Assembly: GCF_008831285.2 (NCBI RefSeq)
Contig: NC_057562.1
Span: 40,001-97,500, forward strand
Source: Nymphaea colorata
Taxonomy: Eukaryota > Streptophyta > Magnoliopsida > Nymphaeales > Nymphaeaceae
DNA: 57,500 bases
Direction of reading: 5' to 3'
Part shown: positions 46,577 through 57,500 of the stretch, piece by piece
Layout of the letters: each line of letters opens with the position of its first letter
How positions within the stretch are numbered: the first letter of the stretch is position 1
Notes under the pieces: generated by a model
Database searches by the model: none
What the model saw: only the letters and a program-made list of their open reading frames with translations
Told to the model about the DNA's origin: nothing
Made by a program: the position numbers and the translations under genes

Positions 46577-46945
46577 TTATAATACTTCGGGAGCTAATGA
46601 GACTATCTTAGTGAAATTTAACTGTCTCAATTCACGAGCAATCGAACCAAAAACTCGGGTGCCTTTTGGATTTCCTTCTTGATCAATGACAACTGCTGCA
46701 TTGTCATCATACCGGATTATCATACCGTTGTCGCGCTTGAGTTCTTTACATGTACGTACAATTACAGCTCTGATTACTTCTGATCTTTCCAGGGGCATAT
46801 TTGGCACTGCTTCTTTGATTACAGCAACAATAACGTCACCGATATGAGCATATCGGTAATTACTAGCTCCTATGATTCGAATACACATCAATTTTCGAGC
46901 TCCGCTGTTGTCCGCTACATTCAAAAAGGTCTGAGGTTGAATCAT
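46577..46945 (-). CDS. rpl14: Ribosomal protein uL14
   Basis: 50S protein at the subunit interface. 122 residues, standard length, [20 protein letters not shown] at the start and [10 protein letters not shown] at the end; the signature [20 protein letters not shown] is intact. Confidence 0.97.
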   Translation of the reverse strand: MIQPQTFLNVADNSGARKLMCIRIIGASNYRYAHIGDVIVAVIKEAVPNMPLERSEVIRAVIVRTCKELKRDNGMIIRYDDNAAVVIDQEGNPKGTRVFGSIARELRQLNFTKIVSLAPEVL

Positions 46946-47077
46946 CTTTCTTTTATTTGAGTTCTTTCAATGCAAGAGGCGAGGGGGAAAAGAAAATTTT
47001 CTGTCCAGAAATAAGTAAACCAGCGATTATAGATTATATTTTTCATCATTCATAAATATCCCTTTGGTCCGATATCC

Positions 47078-48273
47078 CTATTCCGCAATAACGAATTTTG
47101 TTCGTATAGGCATTTTGCGCGCCGCTATTTCCATAGCGGCTCTGGCTACGGTTTCTGATACTCCGCCCATTTCATAAAGTATTCGATCCGGTTTAACGAC
47201 GGATACCCAATATTCAGGAGATCCCTTCCCCGAACCCATACGTGTTTCCGCGGGTCTTAGTGTAACGGGTTTGTCGGGGAATATACGTACCCATATTTTT
47301 CCGCCACGACGGGCATATCGTGTCATTGCGCGGCGCCCTGCTTCTATTTGTCTAGATGTGATCCAAGCGGGTTCAAGTGCCTGAAGCGCATATTTACCGA
47401 AACAAATACGATTGCCCCGATAAGATACTCCTTTCATTCTTCCTCTATGTTGTTTACGAAACCTGGTTCTTTTGGGGTTATAGTTGATGGTAGTGTCTCA
47501 ATTCCATCTCTACTACAGAACCGGACATGAGAGTTTCTTCTCATCCAGCTCCTCGCGAATGAAACGATAAATAAACAATAAATAATATTAGGATTATTTA
47601 ATGGATGAAATTTCGCGGGCGAATATTTACTCTTTTATATTTATCTGCTTTATTCGTAGGGTCGCTCCATAACCTCTTCGAAGAAATCAGTTCGTTCCCG
47701 GCGCGTTCCGCCATCCCGTCCAGTGAATCATTAGGATTCGTTTTCAATCGAATCCTCCGCAGTCACAGGTTCCGTCGTTCCCATAGCTTCTCCTCCATTA
47801 ATGTCGAGGTCTGAATTCTGCAATGGAGCTTCTAATTTAATCTGTCCCTGAGTCAATCTCCTCAGTCTCTATCGACTCAATGCTCTTTATTTTTTGAAAT
47901 CTATCTCAATTATAGATGAATTGAATTATATTATAGTATATGATGCCTTATCACATTGCCCTTTCTAAGATGATTCATAGACCATACATATTGGAATAAT
48001 ATATCATTTCTTTTCCCCTTCTCTCTTTCTCTCATCCTTCCATTCATCCGCATCCCTCTATTTTGGTTTCACAACTTACACAATCAATCAAGATTCATTT
48101 TTACTTTATTGAAAAAGGATTTCAGTTGCTACAAATATATGATTATTATCTCATATAATGACCGATTCCTTGGATCTTGAGAATACGAAGCAATGAGCTG
48201 GTTATTAATTTATATTTATATTAGGTAGGGTCCAATTCTTTCTTTTAGTCCCAACGAGTCACACACTAAGCAT
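47078..48273 (-). CDS. rpl16: Ribosomal protein uL16, two exons
   Basis: 50S protein near the tRNA A site. Exon 1 is 48273-48265 (9 nt, ATGCTTAGT), exon 2 is 47476-47078 (399 nt), giving 135 residues starting [20 protein letters not shown]. The signatures [20 protein letters not shown] and [10 protein letters not shown] are present. Confidence 0.96.
47477..48264 (-). other. rpl16 group II intron
   Basis: 788 bp, 5' GTGTGACTCG and 3' CTATAAC. Domain V at about 47518-47551 (GAGCTGGATGAGAAG ... GTCCGGTTC). No ORF with family resemblance. Confidence 0.92.
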
Positions 48274-48429
48274 AGCAATTCTATCATATCAAAGTGGTAA
48301 ATCGAATTGTTATTCAAACATATATAATTGATCCGTTTTGACTAAACGGAAAAAGACCTAAACTAAATTGAGTTTTTTGCCCTGTCCATGGATAAGTATC
48401 CATGAATAGAATCGCAAGAAAAGGAGCCA

Positions 48430-49086
48430 TTACTCTTCATCCAAAAATATCCAAATTTTTATCCCTAATACTCCATAGATAGTTCGAACTGGATAGGAAC
48501 AATAATCAATTTTCACTCGAATGGTCTGTAGGGGAACCCTACCTTCTCTAATCCATTCAACGCGGGCAATTTCGTTTCCATTGAGACGTCCTGCAATTTG
48601 TACCTGAATTCCCTTTGCATCCGCTTGTTCAGCTAATTCAATAGCTTTTTTCATTGCCTTTCTAAAGGAAACTCTATTCTTTAATTGCAGAGCGATATAT
48701 TCTGCAAGAATATTAGGTTGCCCGTAAGGTCTTGCAACTCTTGCGATAGCAATGTTGAGTCTTCGGTTCACAGAATGAAAGCTTTTTTGTACATTAGTCT
48801 GTAATTCTTCGATTCCTCGGGCTCGACCCTCTATTAACATATTGGCGAATCCAATATGAATTATGACTTGGATCAAATCGATTCTTTTTTTAATATCTAT
48901 ACGTGCAATTCCTTCAAAACCTGAGGATATTCTCATATGTTTTTGTACATAATTCTTGATACAATCCCGTATTTTTTCATCTTCCTGGAGACCTTTGGAA
49001 TAATTTTTTGGTTGTGCGAACCAAAAGGAACGATGACTTTGGGTTGTACCAAGTCTGAAACCAAGTGGATTTATTTTCTGTCCCAT
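48430..49086 (-). CDS. rps3: Ribosomal protein uS3
   Basis: 30S head protein at the mRNA entry channel. 218 residues, standard length, from [20 protein letters not shown], with a KH domain in the first half and [20 protein letters not shown] in the second. Between rpl22 and rpl16. Confidence 0.97.
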   Translation of the reverse strand: MGQKINPLGFRLGTTQSHRSFWFAQPKNYSKGLQEDEKIRDCIKNYVQKHMRISSGFEGIARIDIKKRIDLIQVIIHIGFANMLIEGRARGIEELQTNVQKSFHSVNRRLNIAIARVARPYGQPNILAEYIALQLKNRVSFRKAMKKAIELAEQADAKGIQVQIAGRLNGNEIARVEWIREGRVPLQTIRVKIDYCSYPVRTIYGVLGIKIWIFLDEE

Positions 49087-49135
49087 ATCTACCTACCAAT
49101 ATTCTCTTTCTAAACTAAAAGTCATGTTTTGAAAA

Positions 49136-49519
49136 TCAAATATTTTTTAAATTGAAGTTAGGTCTTTCGCTCAATACAATAGTTATATGACAGGTGGGTC
49201 TTTTTATTGGGTAACTACGTCCCCGAGCTCGCGGTTTTAACCTTTTGACGATAACACCTTCGTTGACTTCGGCTTTACTAATAAATAAATCAGCTTCTTT
49301 CAAACCCCTATTGTGACTAGCATTTGCTGCTGCGGAATAAACTAATTTGAAAATGGGGTAACATGCTCGATAAGGCATGAGTTCCAGTATCATAAGTGTT
49401 TGCTCATAGGAGCAACCGCGAATTTGATCAATTACCCTTCGTGCTTTTTGAGCAGACATACCTATATGTCGAGCTAAAGCTCGTATTTCTGTACCCGAGG
49501 TCTTCTTTATCATAGTCAT
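49136..49519 (-). CDS. rpl22: Ribosomal protein uL22
   Basis: 50S protein lining the exit tunnel. 127 residues; the conserved core [38 protein letters not shown] and [20 protein letters not shown] is intact. Two in-frame ATGs (49519 and 49513) are possible starts; I use the first. Length varies in this family. The gene is missing from legume and some other plastomes but is intact here. Confidence 0.93.
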   Translation of the reverse strand: MTMIKKTSGTEIRALARHIGMSAQKARRVIDQIRGCSYEQTLMILELMPYRACYPIFKLVYSAAANASHNRGLKEADLFISKAEVNEGVIVKRLKPRARGRSYPIKRPTCHITIVLSERPNFNLKNI

Positions 49520-49620
49520 AGGGTTTTACCTCACACACACCAATAAAAATAAGAATAAATCATGAGAGCACTTATTTAACTTTTGATTACATTAATACAT
49601 TAACTATATTAATATTATCA

Positions 49621-49899
49621 TTATCGCCGAGATCTATTATCGTTTCTCGCGTGTCCCCGGAAAGTCAGAGTAGGCGCGAATTCTCCCAATTTGTGACCCA
49701 CCATACGCTCCGTTATATAAATAGGTAAATGCTCCTTTCCGTTATGAACAGCAATTGTATGACCGACCATTGCAAATATAATGGTCGATGCTCGGGACCA
49801 AGTTACTATTATACTTCTTTCCTCTGCCTTGTTGAGCTTCTCAATTTTACTTAATAAGTGATTAGCCACAAAAGGATTTTTTTTAGATGAACGGGCCAC
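49621..49899 (-). CDS. rps19: Ribosomal protein uS19
   Basis: 30S head protein. 92 residues, standard length, reading (M)[20 protein letters not shown] and ending [11 protein letters not shown]. The start codon is GTG at 49899-49897; no in-frame ATG is nearby. GTG initiation of rps19 is common in plastids. The LSC/inverted-repeat junction often lies in or beside this gene. Confidence 0.95.
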   Translation of the reverse strand: MARSSKKNPFVANHLLSKIEKLNKAEERSIIVTWSRASTIIFAMVGHTIAVHNGKEHLPIYITERMVGHKLGEFAPTLTFRGHARNDNRSRR

Positions 49900-49998
49900 A
49901 AGTGATTACTCCCCCTTCTTTTCATTTTTTCATTTTGTGAAGACGAAAAAACCAATTTGATTTAATTTTACATCATTCATTATTTTTTCTTTCTCTTT

Positions 49999-51490
49999 CT
50001 ATTTACGGCGACGAAGAATAAAAATATCACTATATTTATTCCTTTTCCTACTCCTTCTTCCAAGCGCGGGATAACCCCAAGGAGTTGTGGGTTTTTTTCT
50101 ACCAATCGGGGCCCTCCCTTCACCACCTCCATGGGGATGGTCTACAGGGTTCATAACTACTCCTCTTACTACAGGACGCTTACCTAGCCAACATTTAGAT
50201 CCGGCTCTACCCAAACTTTTCTGGTTCGCCCCGACATTACCCACTTGTCCGACTGTTGCTGAGCAGTTTTTGGATATCAAACGAACCTCTCCAGATGGTA
50301 ATCTTAATGTGGCCGATTTACCCTCTTTTGCAATCAGTTTCGCTACAGCACCTGCTGCTCTAGCTAATTGTCCACCCTTTCCAAGTGTTATTTCTATGTT
50401 ATGTATGGCCGTGCCTAAGGGCATATCGGTTGAAGTAGATTCTTCTTTTTGATCAATCAAAACCCCTTCCCAAACTGTACAAGCTTCTTCCAAAGCATAC
50501 GGCTTTCTGGATGTAGATGATGATATCTAGACAGATGGATCTTATATGAATCGTATGATGAAGTACCACATGAGTGGATATATAGGAATCCAAATCTGCC
50601 GAATCACTCATGCTACGATCTTCTACATCCTAGGTCTCCCCATTCCGTCATCTGGCTTATGTTCTTCATGTAGCACTCAGACCGAATGACTCTATGAAAT
50701 TACGTCGATACTTCCATTCCACATATTACGGGTAACGTAGGAGACATCTCTATTTTTCCCCCGGGGGATCTTTAGAATTACCACTGCTTAGCTTTCAATT
50801 CGCCTCTGACCATCAAATGAAATGTGAATAACCCATCCTCCTCTCTTTGAAACAAGGGGCGCTTCCGGTTCTATCCGTGCTTCAAACAATTTTGTCTTCT
50901 CCATATTACCATATCTCTAGAGTCAATAATTTTATATGAGGAACCACTGAACTCAATCACCTGCTGCCGTTACTCTTCAGTTTTCTGTTGAGGTCTATCC
51001 CGTAGAGGTACTCAAATTGGATCAGTGATCGATTTCTAGGTTTTGTCGTAAACCTAATTGGTTACTTCCAATTACGTAAATCAATAGTTCAAACCGCACT
51101 CAAAGGTAGGGCATTTCCCATTGATATAGGAACTTCTGTACCAGAAACAATGGTATCTCCAATTATAGCCCCTCTGGGATGTAAAATATATCTCTTCTCA
51201 CCATCCCCATAGTGTATGAGACAAATGTATGCATTTCGATTAGGGTCGTATTCTATGGTTACGATTCTACCAGATATGTCTTTTGCATTCCGTCGAAAAT
51301 CGATTTTACGGTATAGACGCTTATGACCTCCCCCTCTATGCCTTGCGGTAATGATTCCTCTGGCATTACGACCTTTACCACAACGATGCTGTCCATAGAT
51401 CAAATTTGTTCGTGGATTGGATTTCGCTTGACTGTCTACGGCTCCTTTGCGTGTGCTAGGGGTAGAAGTTTTGTATAAATGTATGGCCAT
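49999..51490 (-). CDS. rpl2: Ribosomal protein uL2, two exons
   Basis: Core 23S rRNA-binding protein needed for peptidyl-transferase assembly. Exon 1 is 51490-51100 (391 nt, starting [20 protein letters not shown]), exon 2 is 50429-49999 (431 nt), giving 273 residues, one less than usual because the end reads RRRK where RRRSK is common. It starts with a genomic ATG, not the ACG used in some plants. The [13 protein letters not shown] signature is intact. Confidence 0.96.
50430..51099 (-). other. rpl2 group II intron
   Basis: 670 bp starting GTGCGGTTTG. A domain-V-like segment is at about 50470-50507 (GCCGTATGCTTTGG ... TGTACAG). The 3' border is placed by protein homology. Confidence 0.88.
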
Positions 51491-51516
51491 GTTATTAAGT
51501 ATTTATTTTTTTTTAT

Positions 51517-51798
51517 TTAAGTTCTTTTCTCTATAAGAGGTGGAATAGAATAACCCGGTTGAAGCGTAATGATCATACGTCTGTAATGCATTGTATGTCG
51601 CATAATAGGTCCCATTCTTCTACCCTTTCCCGGGAGTCGATGGCTATTCATAGCTACTACCTTGACACCAAAGAAGAGTTCGATCCAATGCTTTATTTCT
51701 GTCCTAGTTGATCCTGATTCGACATTAGAAGTATATTGATTGTTCCCCAATAACCGAATACTTTTTTCTGTAAATACTGCATATTTGATTCCATCCAT
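51517..51798 (-). CDS. rpl23: Ribosomal protein uL23
   Basis: 50S protein at the tunnel exit, docking site for trigger factor and SRP. 93 residues from [20 protein letters not shown] to [15 protein letters not shown], standard length. The 33 upstream in-frame codons are not conserved. First gene of the ribosomal operon, 26 nt before rpl2. Intact; in spinach it is a pseudogene. Confidence 0.96.
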   Translation of the reverse strand: MDGIKYAVFTEKSIRLLGNNQYTSNVESGSTRTEIKHWIELFFGVKVVAMNSHRLPGKGRRMGPIMRHTMHYRRMIITLQPGYSIPPLIEKRT

Positions 51799-51967
51799 AA
51801 ATCCATTTTCTTCCCTATGAGTTCCAGTATCTATAAGAATTAGAATTCTTACCGTTTCTACCGTTTCTATCTTATTCTTATAGTATGAATATACCAATTA
51901 GTTATCTATGGATGATGAGATTCCGTTGATACGGAGCCAATTCTATTATTGAACGTTCCAATTCGCG

Positions 51968-52041
51968 TGCATCCAGCAGGAATTGAACCTACGAATTTGC
52001 CAATTATGAGTTGGGCGCTTTAACCATTCAGCCATGGATGC
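51968..52041 (-). tRNA. trnI-CAU: tRNA-Ile (CAU), AUA-reading
   Basis: 74-nt tRNA: GCATCCATGGCTGAATGG at the 5' end, anticodon CAT in CTCATAA, T arm GTAGGTTCAATTCCTGC (one mismatch), 3' TGGATGCA. By family knowledge C34 is changed to lysidine so that it reads AUA as isoleucine. Normally in the inverted repeat. Confidence 0.96.
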
Positions 52042-52125
52042 TTCGCGGAGACTCGTCATCAACGGGGGCTGTCTTTGTGTAAGTGGATTTCAATTGAAAT
52101 ATAATCTTTCGTTTAGGAGAAATCA

Positions 52126-55100
52126 ATGAAACGGCATCAATTCAAATCCTGTATTTTGGAATTGAGAGAGATATTGAGAGAGATCAAGAATTCTCGCTAT
52201 TTCTTAGATTCATGGACCAAATTCGATTCAGTGGTGTCTTTCACTCACATTTTTTTCCACCAAGAACGTTTTGTGAAACTCCTTGGCCCCCAAACTTGGA
52301 GTGTCCTGCTTTCACGTGATTCACAGGGTTCAACAAGCAATCGATATTTCACTTTCACGATCAAAGGTGTAGTACTGCTTGTAGTAGCGGTCCTTATATA
52401 TCGTATTAACAATCGAAATATGGTCGAAAGAAAAAATCTCTATTTGATGGGGCTTCTTCCTATACCTATGAATTCCATTGGACCCAGAAATGATACATTG
52501 GAAGAATCTTTTTGGTCTCCCAATATCAATAGGTTGATTGTTTCGCTCCTGTATCTTCCAAAAGGGAAAAAGATCTCTGAGAGTTGTTTCATGGATCCGA
52601 AAGAGAGTACTTGGGTCCTCCCAATAACTAAAAAGTGTATCATGCCTGAATCTAACTGGGGTTCGCGGTGGTGGAGGAACTGGATCGGAAAAAAGAGGGA
52701 TTCTAGTTGTAAGATATCTAATGAAACAGTAGCTGGAATTGAGATCTCATTCAAAGAGAAAGATATCAAATATCTGGAGTTTCTTTTTGTATCCTATATG
52801 GATGATCCGATCCGCAAGGACCATGGTTGGGAATTGTTTGATCGTGTTTCTCCGAGGAAGAAGCGAAACATAATCAATTTGAATTCGGGACAGCTATTCG
52901 AAATCTTAGCGAAACACTTGATTTGTTATCTCATGTCTGCTTTTCGTGAAAAAAGACCAATTGAAGTGGAGGGTTTCCTCAAACAACAAGGAGCTGAGGC
53001 AACTATTCCATCAAATGATATTGAGCATGTTTCCCATCTCTTCTCGAGAAACAAGTGGGATATTTCTTTGCAAAATTGTGCTCAATTTCATATGTGGCAA
53101 TTCCACCAAGATCTCTTCGTTAGTTGGGGGAAGAATCAGCACGAATCGGATTTTTTGAGGAACGTATCGAGAGAGAATTTGATTTGGTTAGACAATATGT
53201 GGTTGGTAAACAAGGATCGGTTTTTTAGCAAGGTACGGAATGTATCGTCAAATATTCAATATGATTCCACAAGATCTATTTTCGTTCAAGTAACGGATTC
53301 TAGCCAATTGAAAGGATCTTCTGATCAATCCAGAGATCATTTCGATTCCATTAGGAATGAGGATTCGGAATATCACACATTGATCAATCAAACAGAGATT
53401 CAGCAACTAAAAGAAAGATTGATTCTTTGGGATCCTTCCTCTCTTCAAACGGAACGAACAGAGATAGAATCAGATCGATTCCCGAAATACCCTTCTGGAT
53501 ATTCCTCAATGTCCCGGCTATTCACGGAACGTGAAAAGCAGATGAATAATCATCTGTTTCCGGAAAAAATCGAAGAATTTCTTGGGAATCCTACAAGATC
53601 AATTCGTTCTTTTTTCTCCGACAGATGGTCAGAACTTCATCTGGTTTCGAATGCTACTGAGAGGTTCACTAGAGATCAGAAATTGTTGAAGAAACAACAA
53701 GATGTTTTTTCTTTTGTCCCTTCCAGGCGATCGGAAAAGAAAGAAATGGTTGATATATTCAAGATAATTACGTATTTACAAAATACCGTCTCAATTCATC
53801 CTATTTCATCAGATCGGGGATGTGATATGGTTCCGAAGGATGAACCGGATATGGACAGTTCTAATAAGATCTCATTCTTGAACAAAAACCCATTTTGTGA
53901 TTTATTCCATCTATTCCATGACCGGAACAAAGGGAGATACACGTTGCACCACGATTTTGAATCAGAAGAGAGATTTCAAGAAATGGCAGATCTATTCACT
54001 CTATCAATAACCGAGCCTGATCCGGTGTATCATAAGGGATTTGCCTTTTCTATTGATTCCTACGGGTTGGATCAAAAAAAATTCTTGAATGAGGTATTCA
54101 ACTCCAGGGATGAATCGAAAAAGAACTCTTTATTGGTTCTACCTCATATTTTTGATGAAGAGAATGAATCTTTTTATCGAAGGATCAGAAAAAAATGGGT
54201 CCGGATCTCCTGCAGGAATGGTTTGGAAGATCCAAAACCCAAAATAGTGGTATTTGCTAGCAACAACATAATGGAGGCAGTCAATCAATATAGATTGATC
54301 CGAAATCTGATTCAAATCCAATATAGCACCTATGGGTACATAAGAAATCTATCGAATAGATTCTTTTTAATGAATAGATCCGATCGCAACTTCGAATATG
54401 GAATTCAAAGGGATCAAATAGGAAATGATACTCTGAATCATATAACTATAATGAAATATATGATCAACCAACATTTATCGAATGTGAAAAAGAGTCAGAA
54501 GAAATGGTTCGATCCTCTTATTTCTCGAACCGAGAGATCCATGAATCGGGATCCTAATGCATATAGATACAAATGGTCCAATGGGAGCAAGAATTTCCAG
54601 GAGCATTTGGAGCATTTCGTTTCTGAACAGAAGAACCGTTTTCAAGTGGTGTTCGATCGATTACGTATTAATCAACATTCGATTGATTGGTCCAAGGTTA
54701 TCGACAAACAAGATTTGTCTAAGTCACTTCATTTCTTTTTGTCCAAGTCACTTCTCTTTTTGTCTAAGTCACTTACTTTTTTCTTTGTGAGTATCGGGAA
54801 TATCCCCATTCATAGGTCCGAGATCCACATCTATGAATTGAAAGGTCCGAATGATCAACTCTGCAATCAGTTGTTAGAATCAATAGGTGTTCAAATCGTT
54901 CATTTGAATAAATTGAAACCCTTCTTATTGGATGATCATGATACTTCCCAAAGATCGAAATTCTTGATCAATGGGGGAACAATATCAGCATTTTTGTTCA
55001 ATAAGATACCAAAGTGGATGATTGACTCACTCCATACTAGGAATAATCGCAGGAAATTCTTTGATAACACCGATTCCTATTTCTCAATGATATCCCACGA

Positions 55101-57500
55101 TCGGGACAATTGGCTGAATCCCGTGAAACCATTTCATAGAAGTTCATTGATATCTTCTTTTTATAAAGCAAATCTACTTCGATTCTTGAATAATCCACAT
55201 CACTTCTGCTTCTATTCTAACAAAAGATTCCCTTTTTATGCGGAAAAGACCCGTATCGATAATTATGATCTTACATATGGACAATTCCTCCATATCTCGT
55301 TCATCCGCAACAAGATATTTTCTTTGTGCGTCGGTAAAAAAAAACATGTTTTTTTGGAGAGAGATACTATTTCACCAATCGAGTCACAGGTATCTGACAT
55401 ATTCATACCTAACGATTTTCCACAAAGTGGTGACGAAACGTATAACTTGTACAAATCTCAGCCTCTTTCAACTTATTGTCAGCCTCTTTCAGATATGAAT
55501 CTATCTGATTCAGAAGGGAAGAACTTGCATCAGTATCTCAGTTTCAATTCAAACATGGGTTTGATTCACACTCCATGTTCTGAGAAAGATTTACCATCCG
55601 CAAAAAAACGGAATCTTTGTCTAAAGAAATGCGTTGAGAAACGGCAGATGTATAGAGCCTTTCAACGAGATAGTGCTTTTTCAAATCTCTCAAAATGGAA
55701 TCTGTTCCAAACGTATATGCCATGGTTCCTTACTTCGGCAGGGTGCAAATATATAAATTTCATCCTTTTAGATACTTTTTCAGACCCATTGCCGATACTA
55801 AGTAGCAGTCACAAATTTGTATCCTTTTTTTATGATATTATGCATGGATCAGATATATCATGGTCAATTCTTCAGATTCCATTGTGGGCGATTCTTCCAC
55901 GATGGAATCTGATAAGTGAGATTTCGAGTAAGTGTTTACAGAATCTTCTTCTGCCCGAAGAAATGATTCATCGAAATAATGAGTCACCCGTTCCATTGAA
56001 GTGGACACATCTGAGATCACCAAATGCTCGGGAGTTCCTCTATTCAATCCTTTTCCTTCTTCTTGTTGCTGGATATCTCGTTCGTACGCATCTTCTCTTT
56101 ATTTCCCGAGTCTCTAGTGAGTTACAGACAGAGTTAGAAAAGATCAAATCTTTGATGATTCCATCATACATGATTGAGTTGCGAAAACTTCTGGATAGGT
56201 ATCCTCCACCTGAACTGAATTCTTTCTGGTTAAAGAATCTCTTTCTAGTTGCTCTGGAACAATTAGGAGATTCTCTGGAAGAAATACGGAGTTCTGCTTC
56301 TGGTGGCAACATGCTATTGAGTGGTGGTCCCACTTATGGGGTCAAATCAATACGTTCTAAGAAGAAAGATTTGAATATCAATCTCATCGATATCATCTAT
56401 CTCATAAGTATCATACCAAATCCCATCAATTCAATCACTTTTTCGAGAAATACGAGACATCTAAGTCGTACAAGTAAAGAGATCTATTCATTGATAAGAA
56501 AAAACGTGAACAGTGATTGGATTGATGATCAAATAGAATCCTGGGTCGCGAACAGTGATTGGATTGATGATGCAGAAAGAGAATTCTTAGTTCAGTTCTC
56601 CACCTTAACGACAGAAAAAAGGATTGATCAAATTCTATTGAGTCTGACTCATAGTGATCATTTATCAAAGAATGACTCTGGTTATCAAATGATTGAACAA
56701 CCGGGATCCATTTACTTACGATACTTAGTTGACATTCAAAAAAGGTATCTAATGAATTATGAGTTCAATAGATCCTGTTTAGCAGAAAGACGGATATTCC
56801 TTGCTCATTATCAGACAATTACTTATTCACAAACCCCGTGTGGGGCTAATAGTTCTCATTTCCCATCTCATGGAAAACCCTTTTCGCTCCGCTTAGCCCT
56901 ACCCCCTTCTAGGGGTATTTTAGTGATAGGTTTTATAGGAACTGGACGATCATATTTTGTCAAATACCGAGTGACAAACTCCTATGTTCCCTTCATTACG
57001 GTATTTCCGAACAAGTTCCTGGATGACAATCAAGGTTATCTTATTGATGATATCGATATTGAGGATCGTGACGATATCGATATTGATGATCGTGACGATG
57101 ATGACCTTGATACGGAGCTGCTAACTATGCCGAATGTGCTAACTATGTATATGACGCCGAAAATAGACCAATTTGAGATCACCCTTCCATTAGAATTAGC
57201 AAAAGCAATGTCTCCTTGCATAATATGGATTCCAAACATTCATGATCTTTATGTGAATGAGTCGAATTACTTATCCCTCGGTCTATTAGTGAACCATCTC
57301 CCCAGGGATTGTGAAAGATGTTCCACTAGAAATATTCTTGTTATTGCTTCGACTCATATTCCCCAAAAAGTGGATCCCGCTCTAATAGCTCCGAATAAAT
57401 CAAATACATGCATTAAGATACGAAGGCTTCTTATTCCACAACAACGAAAGCACTTTTTCATTCTTTCATATACTAGGGGATTCCGCTTGGAAAAGAAAAT
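52126..57500 (+). CDS. ycf2: Ycf2 (partial, cut by window end)
   Basis: Giant plastid protein (about 2280 residues in most plants), described as an AAA-type subunit of the motor that pulls proteins through the inner envelope. It starts [18 protein letters not shown] read it codon by codon: 1791 codons are open with no stop to the window edge. A Walker-A-like [10 protein letters not shown] lies at about 56926-56961. Family-typical internal repeats are present (FLSKSL, NSDWIDD, acidic DIDI...DRDD). A segment near 55457 seems shorter than in other plants. Confidence 0.97.
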   Translation, partial: MKRHQFKSCILELREILREIKNSRYFLDSWTKFDSVVSFTHIFFHQERFVKLLGPQTWSVLLSRDSQGSTSNRYFTFTIKGVVLLVVAVLIYRINNRNMVERKNLYLMGLLPIPMNSIGPRNDTLEESFWSPNINRLIVSLLYLPKGKKISESCFMDPKESTWVLPITKKCIMPESNWGSRWWRNWIGKKRDSSCKISNETVAGIEISFKEKDIKYLEFLFVSYMDDPIRKDHGWELFDRVSPRKKRNIINLNSGQLFEILAKHLICYLMSAFREKRPIEVEGFLKQQGAEATIPSNDIEHVSHLFSRNKWDISLQNCAQFHMWQFHQDLFVSWGKNQHESDFLRNVSRENLIWLDNMWLVNKDRFFSKVRNVSSNIQYDSTRSIFVQVTDSSQLKGSSDQSRDHFDSIRNEDSEYHTLINQTEIQQLKERLILWDPSSLQTERTEIESDRFPKYPSGYSSMSRLFTEREKQMNNHLFPEKIEEFLGNPTRSIRSFFSDRWSELHLVSNATERFTRDQKLLKKQQDVFSFVPSRRSEKKEMVDIFKIITYLQNTVSIHPISSDRGCDMVPKDEPDMDSSNKISFLNKNPFCDLFHLFHDRNKGRYTLHHDFESEERFQEMADLFTLSITEPDPVYHKGFAFSIDSYGLDQKKFLNEVFNSRDESKKNSLLVLPHIFDEENESFYRRIRKKWVRISCRNGLEDPKPKIVVFASNNIMEAVNQYRLIRNLIQIQYSTYGYIRNLSNRFFLMNRSDRNFEYGIQRDQIGNDTLNHITIMKYMINQHLSNVKKSQKKWFDPLISRTERSMNRDPNAYRYKWSNGSKNFQEHLEHFVSEQKNRFQVVFDRLRINQHSIDWSKVIDKQDLSKSLHFFLSKSLLFLSKSLTFFFVSIGNIPIHRSEIHIYELKGPNDQLCNQLLESIGVQIVHLNKLKPFLLDDHDTSQRSKFLINGGTISAFLFNKIPKWMIDSLHTRNNRRKFFDNTDSYFSMISHDRDNWLNPVKPFHRSSLISSFYKANLLRFLNNPHHFCFYSNKRFPFYAEKTRIDNYDLTYGQFLHISFIRNKIFSLCVGKKKHVFLERDTISPIESQVSDIFIPNDFPQSGDETYNLYKSQPLSTYCQPLSDMNLSDSEGKNLHQYLSFNSNMGLIHTPCSEKDLPSAKKRNLCLKKCVEKRQMYRAFQRDSAFSNLSKWNLFQTYMPWFLTSAGCKYINFILLDTFSDPLPILSSSHKFVSFFYDIMHGSDISWSILQIPLWAILPRWNLISEISSKCLQNLLLPEEMIHRNNESPVPLKWTHLRSPNAREFLYSILFLLLVAGYLVRTHLLFISRVSSELQTELEKIKSLMIPSYMIELRKLLDRYPPPELNSFWLKNLFLVALEQLGDSLEEIRSSASGGNMLLSGGPTYGVKSIRSKKKDLNINLIDIIYLISIIPNPINSITFSRNTRHLSRTSKEIYSLIRKNVNSDWIDDQIESWVANSDWIDDAEREFLVQFSTLTTEKRIDQILLSLTHSDHLSKNDSGYQMIEQPGSIYLRYLVDIQKRYLMNYEFNRSCLAERRIFLAHYQTITYSQTPCGANSSHFPSHGKPFSLRLALPPSRGILVIGFIGTGRSYFVKYRVTNSYVPFITVFPNKFLDDNQGYLIDDIDIEDRDDIDIDDRDDDDLDTELLTMPNVLTMYMTPKIDQFEITLPLELAKAMSPCIIWIPNIHDLYVNESNYLSLGLLVNHLPRDCERCSTRNILVIASTHIPQKVDPALIAPNKSNTCIKIRRLLIPQQRKHFFILSYTRGFRLEKK
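54715..54780 (+). repeat. In-frame LSKSL repeats in ycf2
   Basis: Three consecutive units read [15 protein letters not shown] and LSKSLTF (54715-54738, 54739-54759, 54760-54780), built on TTGTCTAAGTCACTT. Copy number in this tract varies among plants. Confidence 0.85.
57046..57108 (+). repeat. Acidic in-frame repeat in ycf2
   Basis: GATATCGATATTGA(G/T)GATCGTGACGAT occurs twice in tandem (24-bp period), encoding two DIDI(E/D)DRDD units. The acidic tract after the Walker A region is variable in the family. Confidence 0.85.

Noticed and set aside
50087-50452. 121-codon plus-strand ORF antisense to rpl2
   Set aside because: Runs opposite the conserved rpl2 exon 2; the proline-rich sequence is simply the complement of Gly-rich rpl2 codons.
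49621-52126. LSC/inverted-repeat junction call
   Set aside because: Only one copy is in the window, so the junction cannot be seen.
52440-52769. 109-codon minus-strand ORF within ycf2
   Set aside because: The plus-strand ycf2 frame is open and conserved here; the antisense frame is chance.
54715-54780. Possible CRISPR-like repeat array
   Set aside because: Units are adjacent, have no spacers and encode in-frame Ycf2 repeats; CRISPR arrays do not occur in plastids.

Overview
The window is a 57.5-kb piece of a flowering-plant chloroplast genome. It covers the second half of the large single-copy region (LSC) and runs into the first part of an inverted repeat. Evidence: recognisable plastid genes in the standard angiosperm order (trnfM, rps14, psaB, psaA, ycf3 ... 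rbcL, accD ... psbB operon ... S10-like ribosomal operon ... ycf2), group II introns in ycf3, clpP, petB, petD, rpl16, rpl2 and trnV-UAC, a group I intron in trnL-UAA, a 5' fragment of trans-spliced rps12, and AT-rich spacers. All photosynthesis genes are intact. accD and ycf2 are present, so it is not a grass. infA and rpl22 are intact; infA is lost or broken in many rosids and in Solanaceae. Together with many C positions that look like RNA-editing targets, this hints at a magnoliid or other early-diverging lineage, but that placement is only an inference.

Layout. 1-3.1 kb: trnfM, rps14, psaB. 3.1-8.0 kb: psaA and ycf3 (photosystem I core and its assembly factor). 8.8-11.8 kb: trnS-GGA, rps4, trnT-UGU, trnL-UAA, trnF-GAA. 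12.5-14.1 kb: ndhJ-ndhK-ndhC. 14.1-16.1 kb: a gene-free AT-rich spacer. 16.1-19.1 kb: trnV-UAC, trnM-CAU, atpE-atpB. 19.9-28.2 kb, plus strand: rbcL, accD, psaI, ycf4, cemA, petA. 29.5-30.2 kb, minus: psbE-psbF-psbL-psbJ. 31.6-34.1 kb: petL, petG, trnW, trnP, psaJ, rpl33, rps18. 34.4-37.7 kb, minus: rpl20, 5'-rps12, clpP. 38.1-43.4 kb: psbB-psbT-psbH-petB-petD operon with psbN antisense. 43.8-51.8 kb, minus: rpoA, rps11, rpl36, infA, rps8, rpl14, rpl16, rps3, rpl22, rps19, rpl2, rpl23. 52.0 kb to the end: trnI-CAU and the first 1791 codons of ycf2, which is cut by the window edge. The LSC/IR junction usually lies near rps19/rpl2 but cannot be located from one copy.

How the genes work together: light reactions (psa, psb, pet, atp, ndh), carbon fixation (rbcL), fatty-acid synthesis (accD), protein quality control and import (clpP, ycf2), and the translation and transcription machinery that expresses them (rps, rpl, infA, rpoA, tRNAs). 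Initiation is diverse: psbL has ACG (needs editing), cemA and rps19 use GTG, and atpB/atpE and ndhC/ndhK overlap.

I found no undescribed biological system. The points worth a second look are local: a 58-bp tandem duplication beside trnfM, a 54-bp perfect palindrome between petD and rpoA, a 24-bp hairpin downstream of psbJ, C-terminal extensions of PetD and ClpP, a D-stem mismatch in trnM, predicted editing sites, and an apparent in-frame deletion in ycf2.
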